64,000 nucleotides of DNA from Sipunculus nudus (GCA_026874595.1 CM049307.1:61098370-61162369), one strand, 5' to 3'. Shown: positions 12,510 through 25,207, numbered from the stretch's first letter. Translations and numbers: made by a program. The notes: generated by a model from the letters alone, not told the origin.

Positions 12510-13600
12510 TAGAATGGATGTCTGCCACGAAAACATGATTGCAGGTGGTGCTACCTGTTATTTGAATGAGAAACTATCCAAGATATATACACATGCAAAA
12601 TTTCAGGTTGAAAAGTCAAACCACTGCAGAGATATGAGTGATTTTATCCCACAGCAGACAAACAGATGGAGGCTGTGCAAAAATGGCTGCAGGTGGCGCC
12701 ACCATTTTTGTGTATGTCATTAAGCTATCAAAGGGGTACATTTGTGTAAAATGTTTTTCCTGATTTGTTGAACAGTTCCCAAGATATAAGCATTAATGTC
12801 TGCAGCATGAATGTGAATGAAGCTGGCGCCATCTGTCATAAAATCAAGAAAGCTATGCTGGGTGTATACGCATGCCGAATTTCAGGTAATTTGGTCAAAC
12901 CACTGCAGAGATATGACTATTATGAGTGATTTTATCCCAAGGCAGACAAACAGATGGACGCTGTGCAAAAACGGCTGCAGGTGGCGCAACCATTTTTATG
13001 TATGTTATAAAGCTGTCCAAGGGCTACATTTGTGTAATTTTTTTTTCCTGATTGGTTGAACTGTTCCCAAGATATGAGCTTGGATGTCTGCAGCGTGAAC
13101 ATGAATTTAGGTGGCGCCACCTGTCATAAAATCAAGAAAGCTATCTAGGATGTATACGCATGCCAAATTTCAAGTGTATTAGTCAAACCACTGCGGAGAT
13201 ATGAGTGATTTTAACCCAAGGCAGATGAACAGATGGACACTGTGCAAAAATGGCTGCAGGTGGTGCCACCATTTTTTGTGTATGTTATAAAGCTATCCAA
13301 GGGCTACATTTGTACTGAATTTTTTCCTTGTCGGTCAAACGGTTCCCAAGATATGTGGGTTTATGTGTGGAAACAGTCGCACAAATGGACACTGGGCAGA
13401 GAGGAAAGGTCAGAGGTCAAGGCCAATTGGTTAGGCACCAGTTCACATGGACCCGATAGTTGGTGTAAGTTTTGGAAAAATCTGTCCAGTAGTCTAAGAG
13501 GAGTTCTCCGGAAACGAATGTGGCGGCAGCAGCGGCGGAACCAGTTCAAAAACATAGTATCCGCAAAACTTTGTTTTGGCGGATACAATTATACACAACA
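12510..13600 (+). repeat. Three-copy ~285-bp array ending in a GGCGGATAC hairpin motif
   Basis: Units start 'ggatgtctgcagc-tgaaca' at about 12514, 12795 and 13082. They contain 'caggtggcgccacc', 'aaaccactgcagagatatga' and 'cagacaaacagatgga'. After the last unit come 'aggagttctccgg' and 'gtatccgcaaaactttgttt'. The same organisation occurs inverted at 37.18-37.81 kb. No protein is encoded; the ORFs here rotate frames between units. Confidence 0.75.
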
Positions 13601-14929
13601 AGGGACCTATGGGTCACGGCGCTCAGCTGATATATATGATAAAAAAAATATGATTTAGAAATGAGGCACATGCTGGTTTTATATGGTAATAAAAATAAGC
13701 TGTATTATGAGTTGTTGTTGTTTAGCTTATGTATGATTTTGATAGTACCTTTGGAGACAGGAAAGAGGATTAATTTCATTTATTTCATTAACAAATGGAG
13801 TGGGATTGTCACACAGATTTTGACTTGGCCATATAACTTATAAGCAGATTATATAATATAAGAGTTTAACTATTTATTAAAAAAAACTACGAATATTGTC
13901 CTAAATATAATTTTTATTAAAAATAATAAGAGAATAGTATGATTTTTCAAATAAAATATAACTGAAATGATTATTAAAATAATATTAAAGAATATATTTA
14001 TGAATGCATTCATTAATACATTTTGAAAATATTTGCACTGGTATTTATATACTTTCACTTTTACCTGAATTCCCATTCTTATGGAAGAAATTTTATAATG
14101 GAGTACATATTCATATTCGTGTTTAAATACAATTGCAAAGTATTTGCACCATGTCTGGTATTTATTCAGTTTTCACCAAACAATGATGTTGAGAATCCAG
14201 AATATACAAAATTCACACATTTAAATAATGATCATAAGTACCTGGTTTTATGGCTTTTATTTATATTAAAAAAAAATGTAATATATTCATTTTGGACTAA
14301 TTTCACATCAATGTACACACTAGACACAGTAGGAATCTAGATTAATATTATCAACTGCATCTTTGTCTATCATTGATTTCCTTCATATGATCCCTAATGA
14401 TTATAAATGAATAATATGATTTACTTTTTTATCATTAAAATTGAACTGAAAAATACCATAGGTGACTGCATGGTGTTATTTGGAATATGTGACATTCTAT
14501 CCATCGATACAAGATTCTTATATCATCGGTAACTGCGAGTTAATTTCCTGTTATTATCAACTAACAAATTCCTTTTCTATTTTTCTTTAATTTGTTATTT
14601 AAAACCAATAAAAATTTATTAATTTATTGTTTATTGTTATGTTGTTGGTTAAAACTACTAGATGAGTTTGGTTGGACACCTGGATCAACTGTGGCTGGCC
14701 ATTATATAATAAGCTGCCTGGACGCCCCAGTTTATGCCTCCTCAAGCATGCATAATTTGCTGAAAGTTCAACAAGGTCAACATACAGGTGACTCAAGAGG
14801 TGCTACAGAGAGCCAAGGTCTGACATAGTCTCATGAAAACATTAATAAAAGCTACAATTTTTGGCCAATTTCTTTCAGCTTTTCAAACTAAAAAGCTGAA
14901 ATCTTTATGTGTGCATGATATGAAAATTA

Positions 14930-16225
14930 TATCAACAGTACTCACAGGAAACAAACATGCCATGGTCAAAGTTGGGCAAAATTTAAGGTACTAATTTTAT
15001 ATTTAAACTAATAACTTATAAAATTTGAAAAATTCAGAACTAATTTTGGGTATTGAATCTTGATTAAATAATGTTACATCCCTGACAAAAAATCTCTAGC
15101 TTCAGCTATCCTCTTGTCAAGGGAGTAAATAAATTTCTTGATTTTTTACAAAGTACATTATGTTTGGGCCCATAACTTAAAACAATTACGCAATACTGAC
15201 ATCATTTCTGGCATGTGCATAGAGAATATATAGAAAAATATGTATATTATATATGATTAAAGTCAGATCAGTGGTTTTGATAGTAGGCAGTCTTGAAGTG
15301 TAACAATGGGTTTTTAATGGAAAAATGAAGTTTTTCATTAATATCTCGAAGGTATTAAGTCCTAGTGACCAAATTCTTAGCATGGTAGGGGATTTTTGAG
15401 ACATCTAATTGTATGCCAAATTTTAGGAACTGAGAGCTGAAGCTGGGGAGTTGAGCACTTGCAAATTGCATGACACTAGCTAGATGTAAACAATATGTTA
15501 CATGTGCTTGAAAACTTGAATAAAATCTACTGTTTTTGATCAACTGGTTTCAAATTTTTGGTGTTTACAGACAAAATGCTTAAAAAAAACATGCTGTGAA
15601 AATTAAATCTACAGTACTTACAGGAAAAAATGTGCCATGGTCAAAGTTAGGCAAAATTTAAGGTACCAATTTTTTATTTTTGTTAATATTTTAAAAAAAA
15701 TTAAAAGATTTTGATCTAATTTTGGGTATACAATTTAATTTTGATTAATTAAAGTTATATTACTGGAAAAAAAGTTTATAGCTTTAACATATTTTGTGTT
15801 AAGTGATCAAATATCTTTCCTGATATTTTACACAATCCATTATGTTTGGGCCCATAACTTTTTAAATTTATACAATACAGACATTATTTCTGGCATGTAC
15901 ATAGGAACTATACAGAGGAATAATTATGGTAAATATGAGGAAAAAAAGAGGACTGGTTTTGATATTAGGCAGTCCTGAAGTGTAAAAATAGGTTTTTAAT
16001 AAAAAATTGAGGTTTTTCGTTAATTTCTCAAAGGAACGAAGTCACAAAGACCCAGTTTTCCGCTTGGTAGGAGATCTTGGGGACATCTAACATTATGCCG
16101 AATTTTGGATTCCTAGGTCTTAAGGTTTCAAAACGTGCCACATCTACGGACAGACGGACAGACGGAAGGACAATGGACAATGGACCATGACTATAGCTCA
16201 GATGACTTATAGTCAGCTGAGCTAA
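14930..16225 (+). repeat. Two-copy ~675-bp tandem duplication with a GCTCAG...GAGC tail
   Basis: Copy 1 (about 14930-15420) and copy 2 (about 15605-16110) share 'tgccatggtcaaagtt', 'aaaatttaaggta', 'cattatgtttgggcccataa' and 'atttctggcatgt'. Copy 2 continues into 'gacagacggacagacggaag' and 'actatagctcagatgactta', a tail also seen at 18.0 kb. Divergence is substantial. Confidence 0.75.
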
Positions 16226-16415
16226 TAAGTTTATACAAACACCAGGAAGAAAAGCTTGGTTTATTTTTGGCAACTCTGTTGATATTTCGGTAAGCTGAGA
16301 AAAATCACCACACACCTTAATGATAATAAAAGAGGGACTTTTTCAGGGGCATTACTTTGAGGTGCTTACATGGATTTTCCCTATGGTACAATTTTTATTA
16401 TATATCATTACTAAC

Positions 16416-16548
16416 CTAAACAGTCCTTCCATCTCCATGCCATGCTCTCTGATAAATTGGATGCATATTTCAACAATTCGAGGCACCTTGCGTTTGCCAT
16501 GTTTCACTTCATATTCCATGGTCTCTTTCAAACTCTGACCAAATATGG
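16416..16548 (-). CDS. RhoGAP gene, third coding exon: start of RhoGAP domain with arginine finger
   Basis: 133-nt internal exon with acceptor TTTTCAG|CC and donor TTTAG|GTTAGT. It encodes residues 133-177, beginning AIFGQSLKETMEYEV and ending EMEGLFR. IFGQ followed by a Glu/Lys-rich helix is how the RhoGAP domain starts in the FilGAP family. GLFR holds the arginine finger (Arg177) that is inserted into the GTPase active site. The Arg codon itself is split AG|G by the 6.55-kb downstream intron. The phases match both neighbouring exons (1 nt carried in, 2 nt carried out). The assignment is secure from the motif and the in-phase joining. Confidence 0.9.
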
Positions 16549-17254
16549 CTGAAAAGTGAAAAATGATACATATATCATGCATCTTACTAACAGGTCTTAT
16601 TCAGATATATGTACCAATCAAATGCTAACAAACAAAGCAACTCTGGACAATAACAATAAAGACAGTAATGGCAATCATTTTTATATATTGTTCCACCAGA
16701 AGAATATTTCAGACAAAAGTTTTGTGTATTATTTTACTTACTTTGCTGAGGCAAATATTTTAGTTGAACATTTAGAATTTAATCAATTTCACCCTATTTC
16801 TACTACAGCTATGCCAATGTTTGATCTAAAGCCTGCTTGATGTGTGAAACATCAAATATCAATCAAACCATATACATAAGTGACCAACATTCAATTTCTC
16901 TTAAAATCAGACCATCAAAGATAGTGTGGTCCCAATACAAAATCTTATATTTGGTTTTTATATAGAGTTATAATACACAGCAGGGCTTGACATTAACAGT
17001 TAATAGCTTTCAAGAGGCAATTAAAAGTTACAGAAAATGGTGGCATGGTAGCCAAAACTCAGCTCCTACTTGTCCTACTTGGTCAAACATAAAAGGCCTG
17101 AACCTGAACTGATCTTCAGTTAGCCAATTTTTTCTTATAAACAAATTATACTGATAATACCTCTTCATCTACATGTATGTTTATCTTTACAAATAGTTTA
17201 TACTGAAGAGAAATTTATTTAACAAACATTATAACTTGTCTGTTGTCTAATATA

Positions 17255-18060
17255 ACAAGTGAGTCATGACGCTCAGCTGATTGACCAGTTGGTATTGGCA
17301 ATAGTGGGATCTAGATGGATTTTTGATGGACCTCCCAGGTTGTCAAGTTAGAAGCTTCTAGGTTTAATGGTTATGATTTGTGACCTGTTAATGGATGACC
17401 GCTTTTTTGAAAGTCTAAAAAATATGGAGAATAATGCGTAAAAATTTGTAAAAAAAACAGGTGTCACCACCAATCCGCAGGAACTGATGAAACACTCCAT
17501 CATCAATATGCATGCCAAGAATCATGGTGATTAATGCATTAGCTAATCAGATACATGAGCTTTTGGATCAAATTTTCCATTTTTCTGGGGACTAACTCTT
17601 GGCCCCATAGCTCAGAGGATATGGGTAACAGAGACCTAATTTCAGGTGTCTAAGGAGACTTTTCATAGACCTTCTAGCATGTCAAGTAAGATCCTAGGTC
17701 CATTGGTTAAGATTTTTGCCCTCTTTACAGAAAACTGCATCTTTCAAGAACGCAAAAATGGTGAAAAAAATGTGTAAAATTATTGAAAATATAGGGGGGC
17801 CACCAGTCTGCAGAAACTGATGAAAAACTCCATGATCAGTATGCATGCAAAGAATCATGGTGATCAACGCATTACTTGAGCTTTGTATCTAATTTCAGGT
17901 TTCCAAGGAGATTTTTAATGGACCTGGCTGCTATTCAAATAAGACAAGGTCCAGTGGTTATGATTTGTGCCTGGTTAATGATCAGACAGACAGAAGGACA
18001 GACAACAGACAAGGAGTGATGCTATAGCTCAGATGACTTTCAGTCAGCTGAGCTAAAACC
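17255..18060 (+). repeat. Repeat element of the 'agctcagatgac' family, with two internal units
   Basis: The left border is 'gagtcatgacgctcagctga'; the right border is 'cagtcagctgagctaaaa'. The inner unit 'aactgatgaaacactccat...atgcatgccaagaatcatgg' occurs twice, about 340 bp apart. An inverted relative lies at 31.41-31.99 kb. Confidence 0.65.
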
Positions 18061-18324
18061 AACAGAATCACGAGGAACACACTTCGTGTTTGTGGCTGTG
18101 ATAAGAAGGGCAAGTCAAATATTTGAGGAGCAAGTACTTTCAAAAGACAGTCGAGCCCTGCATAGGTCTTGTTTCAATTTACTGTTAAGTCACAGCATTA
18201 CTGGTACAATTTCTAAAGGCAGATTAACTAGTGGATACAAAAAATGAGTTACCACATGATCTGAAGTTATCTGTTTTGTGATCTGACTCACCTGACCCCT
18301 TATTTAATCTTGAGAGTGACCTAC

Positions 18325-18444
18325 CTCCACCCTTGTCAGCAAACATGACCTTCCTCATGGCCTTGACCCAGTCGTTCCTTTCATCATCACTTGCAGCAGC
18401 CAGGATGAGAGAATCATATCCAGACCCATTTCTGGATTTATCAG
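18325..18444 (-). CDS. RhoGAP gene, second coding exon: C-terminal half of PH domain
   Basis: 120-nt internal exon with acceptor TTTAACAG|CT and donor GGTGGAG|GTAGGT. It encodes about residues 93-133 and includes SLILAASDDERNDWVKAMRK. This is the last strand and C-terminal helix of a PH domain, with the near-invariant Trp of the helix. In family members this region directly precedes the (G)IFGQ start of the RhoGAP domain, as it does here. The 594-bp intron before it and the 1,776-bp intron after it are in the correct phase. The exon is too short to stand out as an ORF and was found by matching the expected PH end to the splice borders. Confidence 0.88.
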
Positions 18445-19038
18445 CTGTTAAATATTCAAATATTCAAATTAATTTGCAGTATGTGTACTATTCTCATGTT
18501 ATTAGCTCATTTTGGCAGAATACTAAAGTTTCCAATGAAAACCATCCCACCAGACAGGCTTAACATCTCTACTTGCCTATTTTATAAATTTTACAGCAAA
18601 CTGTAGAAAAGATTTCTGTAGTAAAGTATGAATTTTATTTTTATAAAAGGGTGAACCAGAAAGTTATTAGAGTGAGACTGAGACCACATATTCACATGGA
18701 CCCTAATCAAACTCTGGGGTGTGTCATGGTTCATCAACTGTATGGTTTAATCACAGGTAAGCTCTGCTCACAGAACAGTGGTGGTCCTTATAACAACGAA
18801 TGTTTTTGGCCCTAATCCCAGATTAGGAACAAATTACCCTTCCTCAAAAATGGCAAAGTATCCTTTTAAAAAAATAAATATTAAAGTGATCTAGATAACC
18901 TCCACAATGTTCTATTAAAATCATTTTGTATATCTTGAGAGATTTTCCTAGAAGAAATAATAAAATAAAAAATAAACTTCCAAGAAAAAATATTACACCT
19001 CTTCATAACAGTAAAATCAAAATCAAAGCATGGTCTAC

Positions 19039-19335
19039 CTGGTAAAATCTCAAACAGGTATCGATCAGGTTCATTGGCATTGAAAGGATGGACCTGAAGT
19101 TTGTTGCCAGGTAACAGCAGAGTCCCTGCTGGCTTAACCTCATCTTCTTTGTTGTAATAATACAACATGTCTCCTCGGATGGTGAACCATCTTCGATGCC
19201 ATGACTTCATCACCCCTCCCTGCTTCCTCAGCCATCCTGACTTCAGGCTCTGCTGCTGTATCATGGATGTTGGTCGATAATGGCCAGATCGACCAAGTCC
19301 AACATTTGACATCATAGTGCCGTGTTCTAGTTATA
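19039..19335 (-). CDS. RhoGAP gene, first coding exon: 20 nt of 5'UTR and N-terminal half of PH domain
   Basis: The exon starts after acceptor TTTTCTTCAG (19338-19336) and has 20 nt of leader. The ATG is at 19315-19313, directly followed by a second ATG. The donor is CCAG|GTAGAC after residue 92. It encodes a short Ser/Gly-rich N-terminus, then LKSGWLRKQGGVMKSWHRRW, the classical first strands of a PH domain with the basic phosphoinositide-binding loop. YLFEILPG ends the exon. FilGAP-family proteins start the same way, with the PH domain within the first 20-25 residues, so this start codon is likely correct. Joined to the other three exons, the coding sequence is 1,707 nt (569 codons including stop). 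Confidence 0.88.
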
Positions 19336-19529
19336 CTGAAGAAAATACAGCAATTGTTAAATGCATTTAGCACTGTATGTGTCACTGACAAGTAAAGCCC
19401 TGCAGTAATTACCAGGAATTTTACTTGGCAAGTAGTTATCACATAATGACATAAAGAATATCAGTGTAAAATACTGTGATATTATATGTGGTTCTCCTTA
19501 TTCATCTTTCATATCAATGCAACAGAAAA

Positions 19530-19600
19530 TACTGTGGCTGCCGTTTTGTCCGTGAGGGTTTCAAATTTGCAATTTTTGTGAAAGGGAATTATCATAAAAA
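19530..19600 (+). repeat. Solitary left end of the CTGTGG element family
   Basis: 'actgtggctgccgttttgtc' followed by 'gagggtttcaaatttgcaat' matches the first 60 bp of the 11.26-kb and 60.58-kb elements. No right end was found nearby. Confidence 0.45.
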
Positions 19601-21101
19601 TAAAAACCTTCATGAATAAGAGTCCCATTATGATTGATATTTAACATAAATAATAAGATCTTGTATGTCCAAAGGTTGCTATTATAAATCATTTCAGATC
19701 TTTAAAATTGTCTGTCATTAATGAATAATTATTTCAACTCTTTAGATGATCAATTGTCTAAAAATTAAGATTTTGTGCACATTTAATTTTTTATAATTTA
19801 TTCATTTAATAATGATTCATTTGGTGTAGGTTTTACATATGTGGATATGGAAAATGAAACACTTGAAGTTTTAGGGGAGTGCAAATTAAAATGTATTCAG
19901 AAAAGTTATATTGTATTAGTTCTTTTAAATACTTTGCATTCAATTTTGTAAGGGGGTTGGCAGGGAAGGGCAGCACAGATTTGGACCAGAAAAAGCTGAT
20001 CCCACTGTTTCCATGCATCTATAAAAGAGGGGGTCCCACCATAATAATCAAAACATTCATCAAGAACATTTGGTAGCAAATCAAGATGAACCAGAGCTTT
20101 ACAAAGAGCGATTTGCATCTAATGATATTTAAACTTTAGGACATGAGCAACCAACCACCTCAGGTTTTTTTCTGTTTGTCAACATAACTTTAACTTTGCT
20201 AAAAAACAATCTCTGCATTAGTCATGAGGTGTTATAAGAACTTTTCGAATCTTAATACTAGTCACAGCTCTAGGCATTATAAAATGTAATTTTGTAAATG
20301 TAAAAGGGCATATATGTTCAGGATCTCATATCATGTTTTAATGATTCATTATTTGAGCAACACATCATTCATGTGACATTAATTTGATGACAGCACAAAC
20401 TATGACCCTATTTCTAAAATTCTAGCAAGATAATGTCAGCTCCATTTTTATTACATGGAAAAATATACAAGGAATTAATGTGAATGACTGTTATAGAATA
20501 TGTTACTTTCTTGTTTTAAAGTCATTACTCACACCCATTTCTCACACCTAATTTTACAATCTGTTGCACTGGGTTCAAACATATAAATCATTATGAGTAA
20601 ATTGTGAACAACTCCAGGGTGTGTCATACCCTTCTAGATAACCATGCTGCTTAAATACAGCCTCCAATATTACTGTGGCAGGGCTGAGTAAGCTCACAGC
20701 CTGTGGACTTTCCAGCAACAACAGCTGACTCAATCATTACACAATAGTATTGACAATGCAGGGGAAAAATCACTGGCACTCATGTTAAGACAGATGCAGG
20801 ATATATCAACAAAACTGTATGATACATATAATCAAATACTTCAAGGCTTGTCTGACGTTTCCCTTGACAGCTGTCATAACCCCAATACAAACTGGACACG
20901 CCTACTTATTCAACAAATGTTTGCTTTTGGCATCTCAGTGGGCAGACGACTTGACAAGCACGAAATATTTACAGGCAAAAGCTGCGTTTAACACAACATA
21001 TCGAACAATATAGGTTTTCTGGGATGCCTGCTTCTGTTTACATACTATCGATCGGTTTGATAAGATTGACATATTCTTGTTCTTAATGTTAGTACACATA
21101 C

Positions 21102-21250
21102 CATCTCAACTGGTGATTCACCTCCGCGCTCCCCGTCTCAAAGTTGTCTTCCTGAAATTAAGGTCACCAGGGGTCACACGCCACAAGTGATGACGAAACG
21201 ACAAGTGCTTGACGGTACCAGATCCGCAGTGAAAGATCGAATAGTATATC
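21102..21250 (-). promoter_or_regulatory. Candidate non-coding first exon and promoter region of the RhoGAP gene
   Basis: The coding exon begins with a splice acceptor inside the leader, so at least one non-coding exon must lie upstream (higher coordinates). On the minus strand a good donor, GATG|GTATGT, ends at 21102. The roughly 150 bp before it are richer in GC and CpG (including 'ccgcgctccccg' on the plus strand) than the surrounding AT-rich DNA. This is consistent with a first exon, but the upper limit is arbitrary. No TATA box was identified. The placement is inference from one donor plus base composition. Confidence 0.3.
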
Positions 21251-22755
21251 CAAAATTTTACATGCGCTTATTAGCTCCGATCTGATTTATAATAGAACAT
21301 AACAATTTTCATTATACTTATTTAGTTAAGAGATACAGTTTTTAAATACTGTATTTATTTATTTCGCCATCTACACATAATTCGCTGACGTCACCACATA
21401 TGTTCTCATCTGAAGGGAAAATATATCTGTGGGAATAACAACAATCAGAGAGGATACCATTTTACAAAGTGGAATATTTGGACCGGTTCGCACAGAGTGA
21501 TAAGATAATAACCATTCCAGACCATGATTTGAATGGTGAGTTGTTTATTTATCTTGATGCTGATTGCCGGCCCGTGGAACGGGTCAGATCTTTGCCAAAT
21601 AACGTCCAGTGAGTTCCAATGGCATAAGCCTGATCTGTCACTTGTCAGTGTCACTCTCAGTCTCATAGACCCAAAGTGGCCAAACAGTGCGTCAGTTGGA
21701 AGCCCATTGTAGTTGCTGTTTTAATTGGCCAATTTTGTTTGCTCAGTGTTTTAAATTTTATTCCCCCTCTGTACTGTGTCATATCATTTGAGAAACAAGA
21801 ATACTTGAAGAGAATGTGATATGACTTGTGTGGTATTTCTGAGTCTTAGCTATGTCAGTAAATTTATATATCGAAGCCTTTATTTATTTACACTGAACTT
21901 TATTTATTTACTCTTTTGTTTAGCATAAACAGTACTAGTTGCAGAGGCTACATGCTACAGTAATTAAAAAGGGGAGGAACTATTGCCCTTGCTGGCCATA
22001 GTCTTTGCAGGTTTTACTGATTCCATGTATAGTATACCTGATGTAAATCTATACATGTATATAACATCAGTGGTGGCAGGATGGTTATTGACTCAATCCA
22101 GTTTAAAGATATAGAATAAAGTTAATGGGTACAGACCTGATAAGTAATCCAGTAGAACTGAGAGGGTCTTGTTCAGTTTGTAAATAATCACATCTTGTTC
22201 CAATGGAATTCAAGTGGAAACTGAACAAATCTGTTGTGTTTCATCAGTTACATGATACTTACATCAGTGCATTATGAAATCTGTGACCTTTGGGAAACCC
22301 CATTCATACATTCGGTAAAACCAGACCCTACACCCATAATCAAAATTTTTATTTTCAGTGTCTTTATGTTTTTTGTGGTCTGTATATACTTAACATTTCT
22401 TTGATTAATATTTAAAATCTAGTATAAGGATACTACATGTAATTAGTAAAAGACAGACATTATTTATGAAAAGATAGACAGTTTTTGTAAGGTTTATCAG
22501 AGATATAAATATGAGAGATAATTAATCAATGAGGAAAACCCAAGGAAATACCACGTCATGAAAAAGGCACTGGTCAATCAGGTGTTGAATTAAGTTTTCC
22601 TTTCTAAACATCTATGTTCATAATGATTTAGAAAATATATACATGATGTAACACTGGATAAAGTTTCATTATTTTTTTAATGTGTCCTATTTTGCAAAAC
22701 AAATTTCAGATGCTACTGGCTATCCAGGGGGGGGGGGGGCATACAGAATACAGAG

Positions 22756-22797
<42 letters not shown>

Positions 22798-25097
22798 TTA
22801 TATATAAGATAATTATAAGCTCTTTCATTTTGACAGTTTAAATGGCCATGGTACAGTAAGCTACATTTAATAAATTATTATTTGTTTCTCATCTTTACCG
22901 ATTGCTTTATTGCCCAGTACTAGTAATAGGTACATTAAGTTTTGTTACATATATATATGACATGTAGATGCATGTTTGATGAAAATTAGCAAAGGCTTTT
23001 AGTTCCACATGAGTGAGCACTTCTGGGTTTAATTGTTTACTCAGCATATAATCAAGATAAGAACTGCCAAGGCTTACACACACAGCCCAGAAAGTCATTT
23101 TAGCTGTTACTGAAAGTGAAACCACCACTATACAGTGTGGTGGTATCACTTCAGTGGTGAAACTAAGGTGATTTATCAAAACTGAAACAAGCTACTGAAA
23201 AATGTATTGGACAATCTGGACTGGTTTATCAGTAAAATTTTACAGGAGACATTTAATTACATGCTTAATTCATAAAAACAGTGGACCCCAATAAAATGGC
23301 ATTAAATTATAACTTAATAAGTCAATAAGTTTCTCCTGAATTTAAAACTCATTTAAAATCAGTTATTTGCAGTAGTTCTTTAAGTCCAAAACATTACATA
23401 TTGTATGTATAAATTTCCACTCTATTGAACATCTGTAACAGAGTTGGGTTTTAGTCTGCCCAAAACCTGTTTTCGGCAGGGCAGTGCCTAAAGCTACATT
23501 TCCATAAGTGGGAATGCGAGAGTGAATGCAAAAGGCAAATGGGAATATGAGTGGCGACCTGTTTGCAGGCTGTGTTTCATACATGATGCCACACACGATT
23601 TCTAGTCCTTTCTGCACCATTACATTGAAGATGTTGTTTTTGTCATTTGTTAACGTTAGATGTATACAGGAGAGCATGTATATGAGCCAGTGGCTACTTT
23701 GTAATCTGTTTAAAGAAATATGTTCAAATTAAGAAATTTAGGTTTCATTTGGTGAATTTTATATATATATATAAATATCTAACCAGAGTGTGTATTTTAG
23801 AATTAAAGGCATGTTTGAAAATATTATCTGAAAATAATGAATATGTTGCTTGATTAAATAATTAAACTTGCTTTCCCTCTCCGTCTCGCATTTCTATTTT
23901 CACATGTGTGATTATTTTTAAGTCATTGTAATAGAGAGAGGGGGCATCATTTAAACAGTAAATCACCTTTCATTTATAAATTCTATCAATCTTTCAACAT
24001 CACCATCAATGACCATCATCTCGGTCTTCAGAATGCTTGCTTTGCTTTATGCCCGTGCTGTGAACAAGGGGATGCCCTCCTTTCCTGATGTAATTTTAAG
24101 GAGTTCCCACGTGAATGCTGCATGACAGGCCTCTGAATCACTACCAGGCAGAAACTCGCTCTAATGCTCGCTGTCACACATATGTAATCACTAGTGATAT
24201 TATCATAGAAGCAATTTTTATTGCACTCTCGTTTTCACTTATTGAAATGCAGATTAAGACATACCTTTAACTGCCTAAAATAGGTTATACCCTGCCTAAA
24301 ATGCTGTTAACTGCCTAAAACCATAGTTACCCTTGAGTACATATGATTAGCAGTTTAACTATATTTTGTTACACGGCTAAATGCATTTAAGAAATAGACT
24401 CAACAAATTAAAACTTAATTATAAAGTAAAGCGAGGAACATTTATAAACACTGTTAATTAAACCATGATAAAATAATCAACAAATGAAAACAACACTACT
24501 TCAGGATGTTCATATTTCAGTCAGTTTTAGCTTGTATCCCATATCATGTTCTGAGGTATCCCACATCTGCATGCAGTCATGTCATTATGTTACTGATACT
24601 TTCATACAGGTAATATTAAGTACAAACAGATAGCACTATTGCCATTAAAAGAATGACTATTCTGTTAGCTTATAACCAGATACTGTAGTTGGCTTTTTTT
24701 TCTCTATATAAATTTTGTGATAAATGTGAAAAAAGAGTTCTCTCAGAAAGAATAAATTGGCCCATCTGCACATTTACAAATTTTGTTAAAACATCTTTTG
24801 CATATTTAAACTTAAAGTTTATTTAATAACTTAAACATTGGTACCATCACATTTGACTGTCCATTATTATCTGACAGCTGACCATTTTCACTCTTTCTGC
24901 CTTTGTTTCTAGGCAATCTGTGGTCTCGCACTAGATAGCAGAAAGGATTATTCAGATAAGCTGACTGTATCATATATATATATCACTAATCAGACACATT
25001 TTGATAAATAAATGAAACACCAGGATAGCCCAGGATATGATGCAACATTTGATAATGAAATTCCTTTTAAAAAATTATGCATTTTCATTTAGGTGTA
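21251..25097. other. Intergenic DNA, no gene recognised
   Basis: AT-rich, with a G/CT/TA microsatellite at 22,727-22,797. A somewhat GC-richer stretch at about 24,000-24,170 has no recognisable coding content. Short ORFs resemble nothing known. Confidence 0.5.
22727..22797. repeat. Compound microsatellite G(n), (CT)n, (TA)n
   Basis: A run of 13 G, then about 14 CT units (from 22756), then (TA)n. Confidence 0.9.
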
Positions 25098-25101
25098 TAT
25101 A

Positions 25102-25207
25102 TGTTACACCCCGATTGTGAAATTGCCCATTTCATGTAATGGGCAAATTTTTTGCCCAGTTCATGAAATGGGCAACCACTTTGCCCATTTCATGTAATGG
25201 GTAAAAT
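25102..25207 (+). repeat. Left terminal inverted repeat with palindromes
   Basis: About 106 bp match the right end in reverse complement with only a few differences. Three 24-bp palindromes lie inside it (25123-25146, 25152-25175, 25181-25204) and a fourth just beyond at 25221-25244. Each has the form TTGCCCA-TTTCATGAAA-TGGGCAA with one or two changes. These are likely transposase-binding sites (inference). Confidence 0.88.

Larger units (their letters stand above)
9862..16415 (-). other. RhoGAP intron 3 (6.55 kb), repeat-filled
   Basis: The intron separates the two halves of the RhoGAP domain. It holds a two-copy ~303-bp repeat (10.13-10.64 kb), a 1.25-kb TA-flanked inverted-repeat element (11.26-12.51 kb), a three-copy ~285-bp array (12.51-13.6 kb) and a two-copy ~675-bp duplication (14.93-16.22 kb). 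The stretches 10,640-11,258 and 13,620-14,925 are AT-rich and show nothing recognisable. Confidence 0.8.

Noticed and set aside
13233-13658. 141-codon ORF in the 12.5-13.6 kb repeat array
   Set aside because: It spans the end of a repeat unit and a repeat tail, the frame is not kept in sister units, and the translation resembles no family.
23363-23677. 104-codon minus-strand ORF between the two genes
   Set aside because: No motif, no splice context and no match to any family I know. Cannot be supported as a gene from sequence alone.
24000-24180. Possible isolated exon in a GC-richer stretch
   Set aside because: No frame with recognisable protein content and no convincing acceptor-donor pair.
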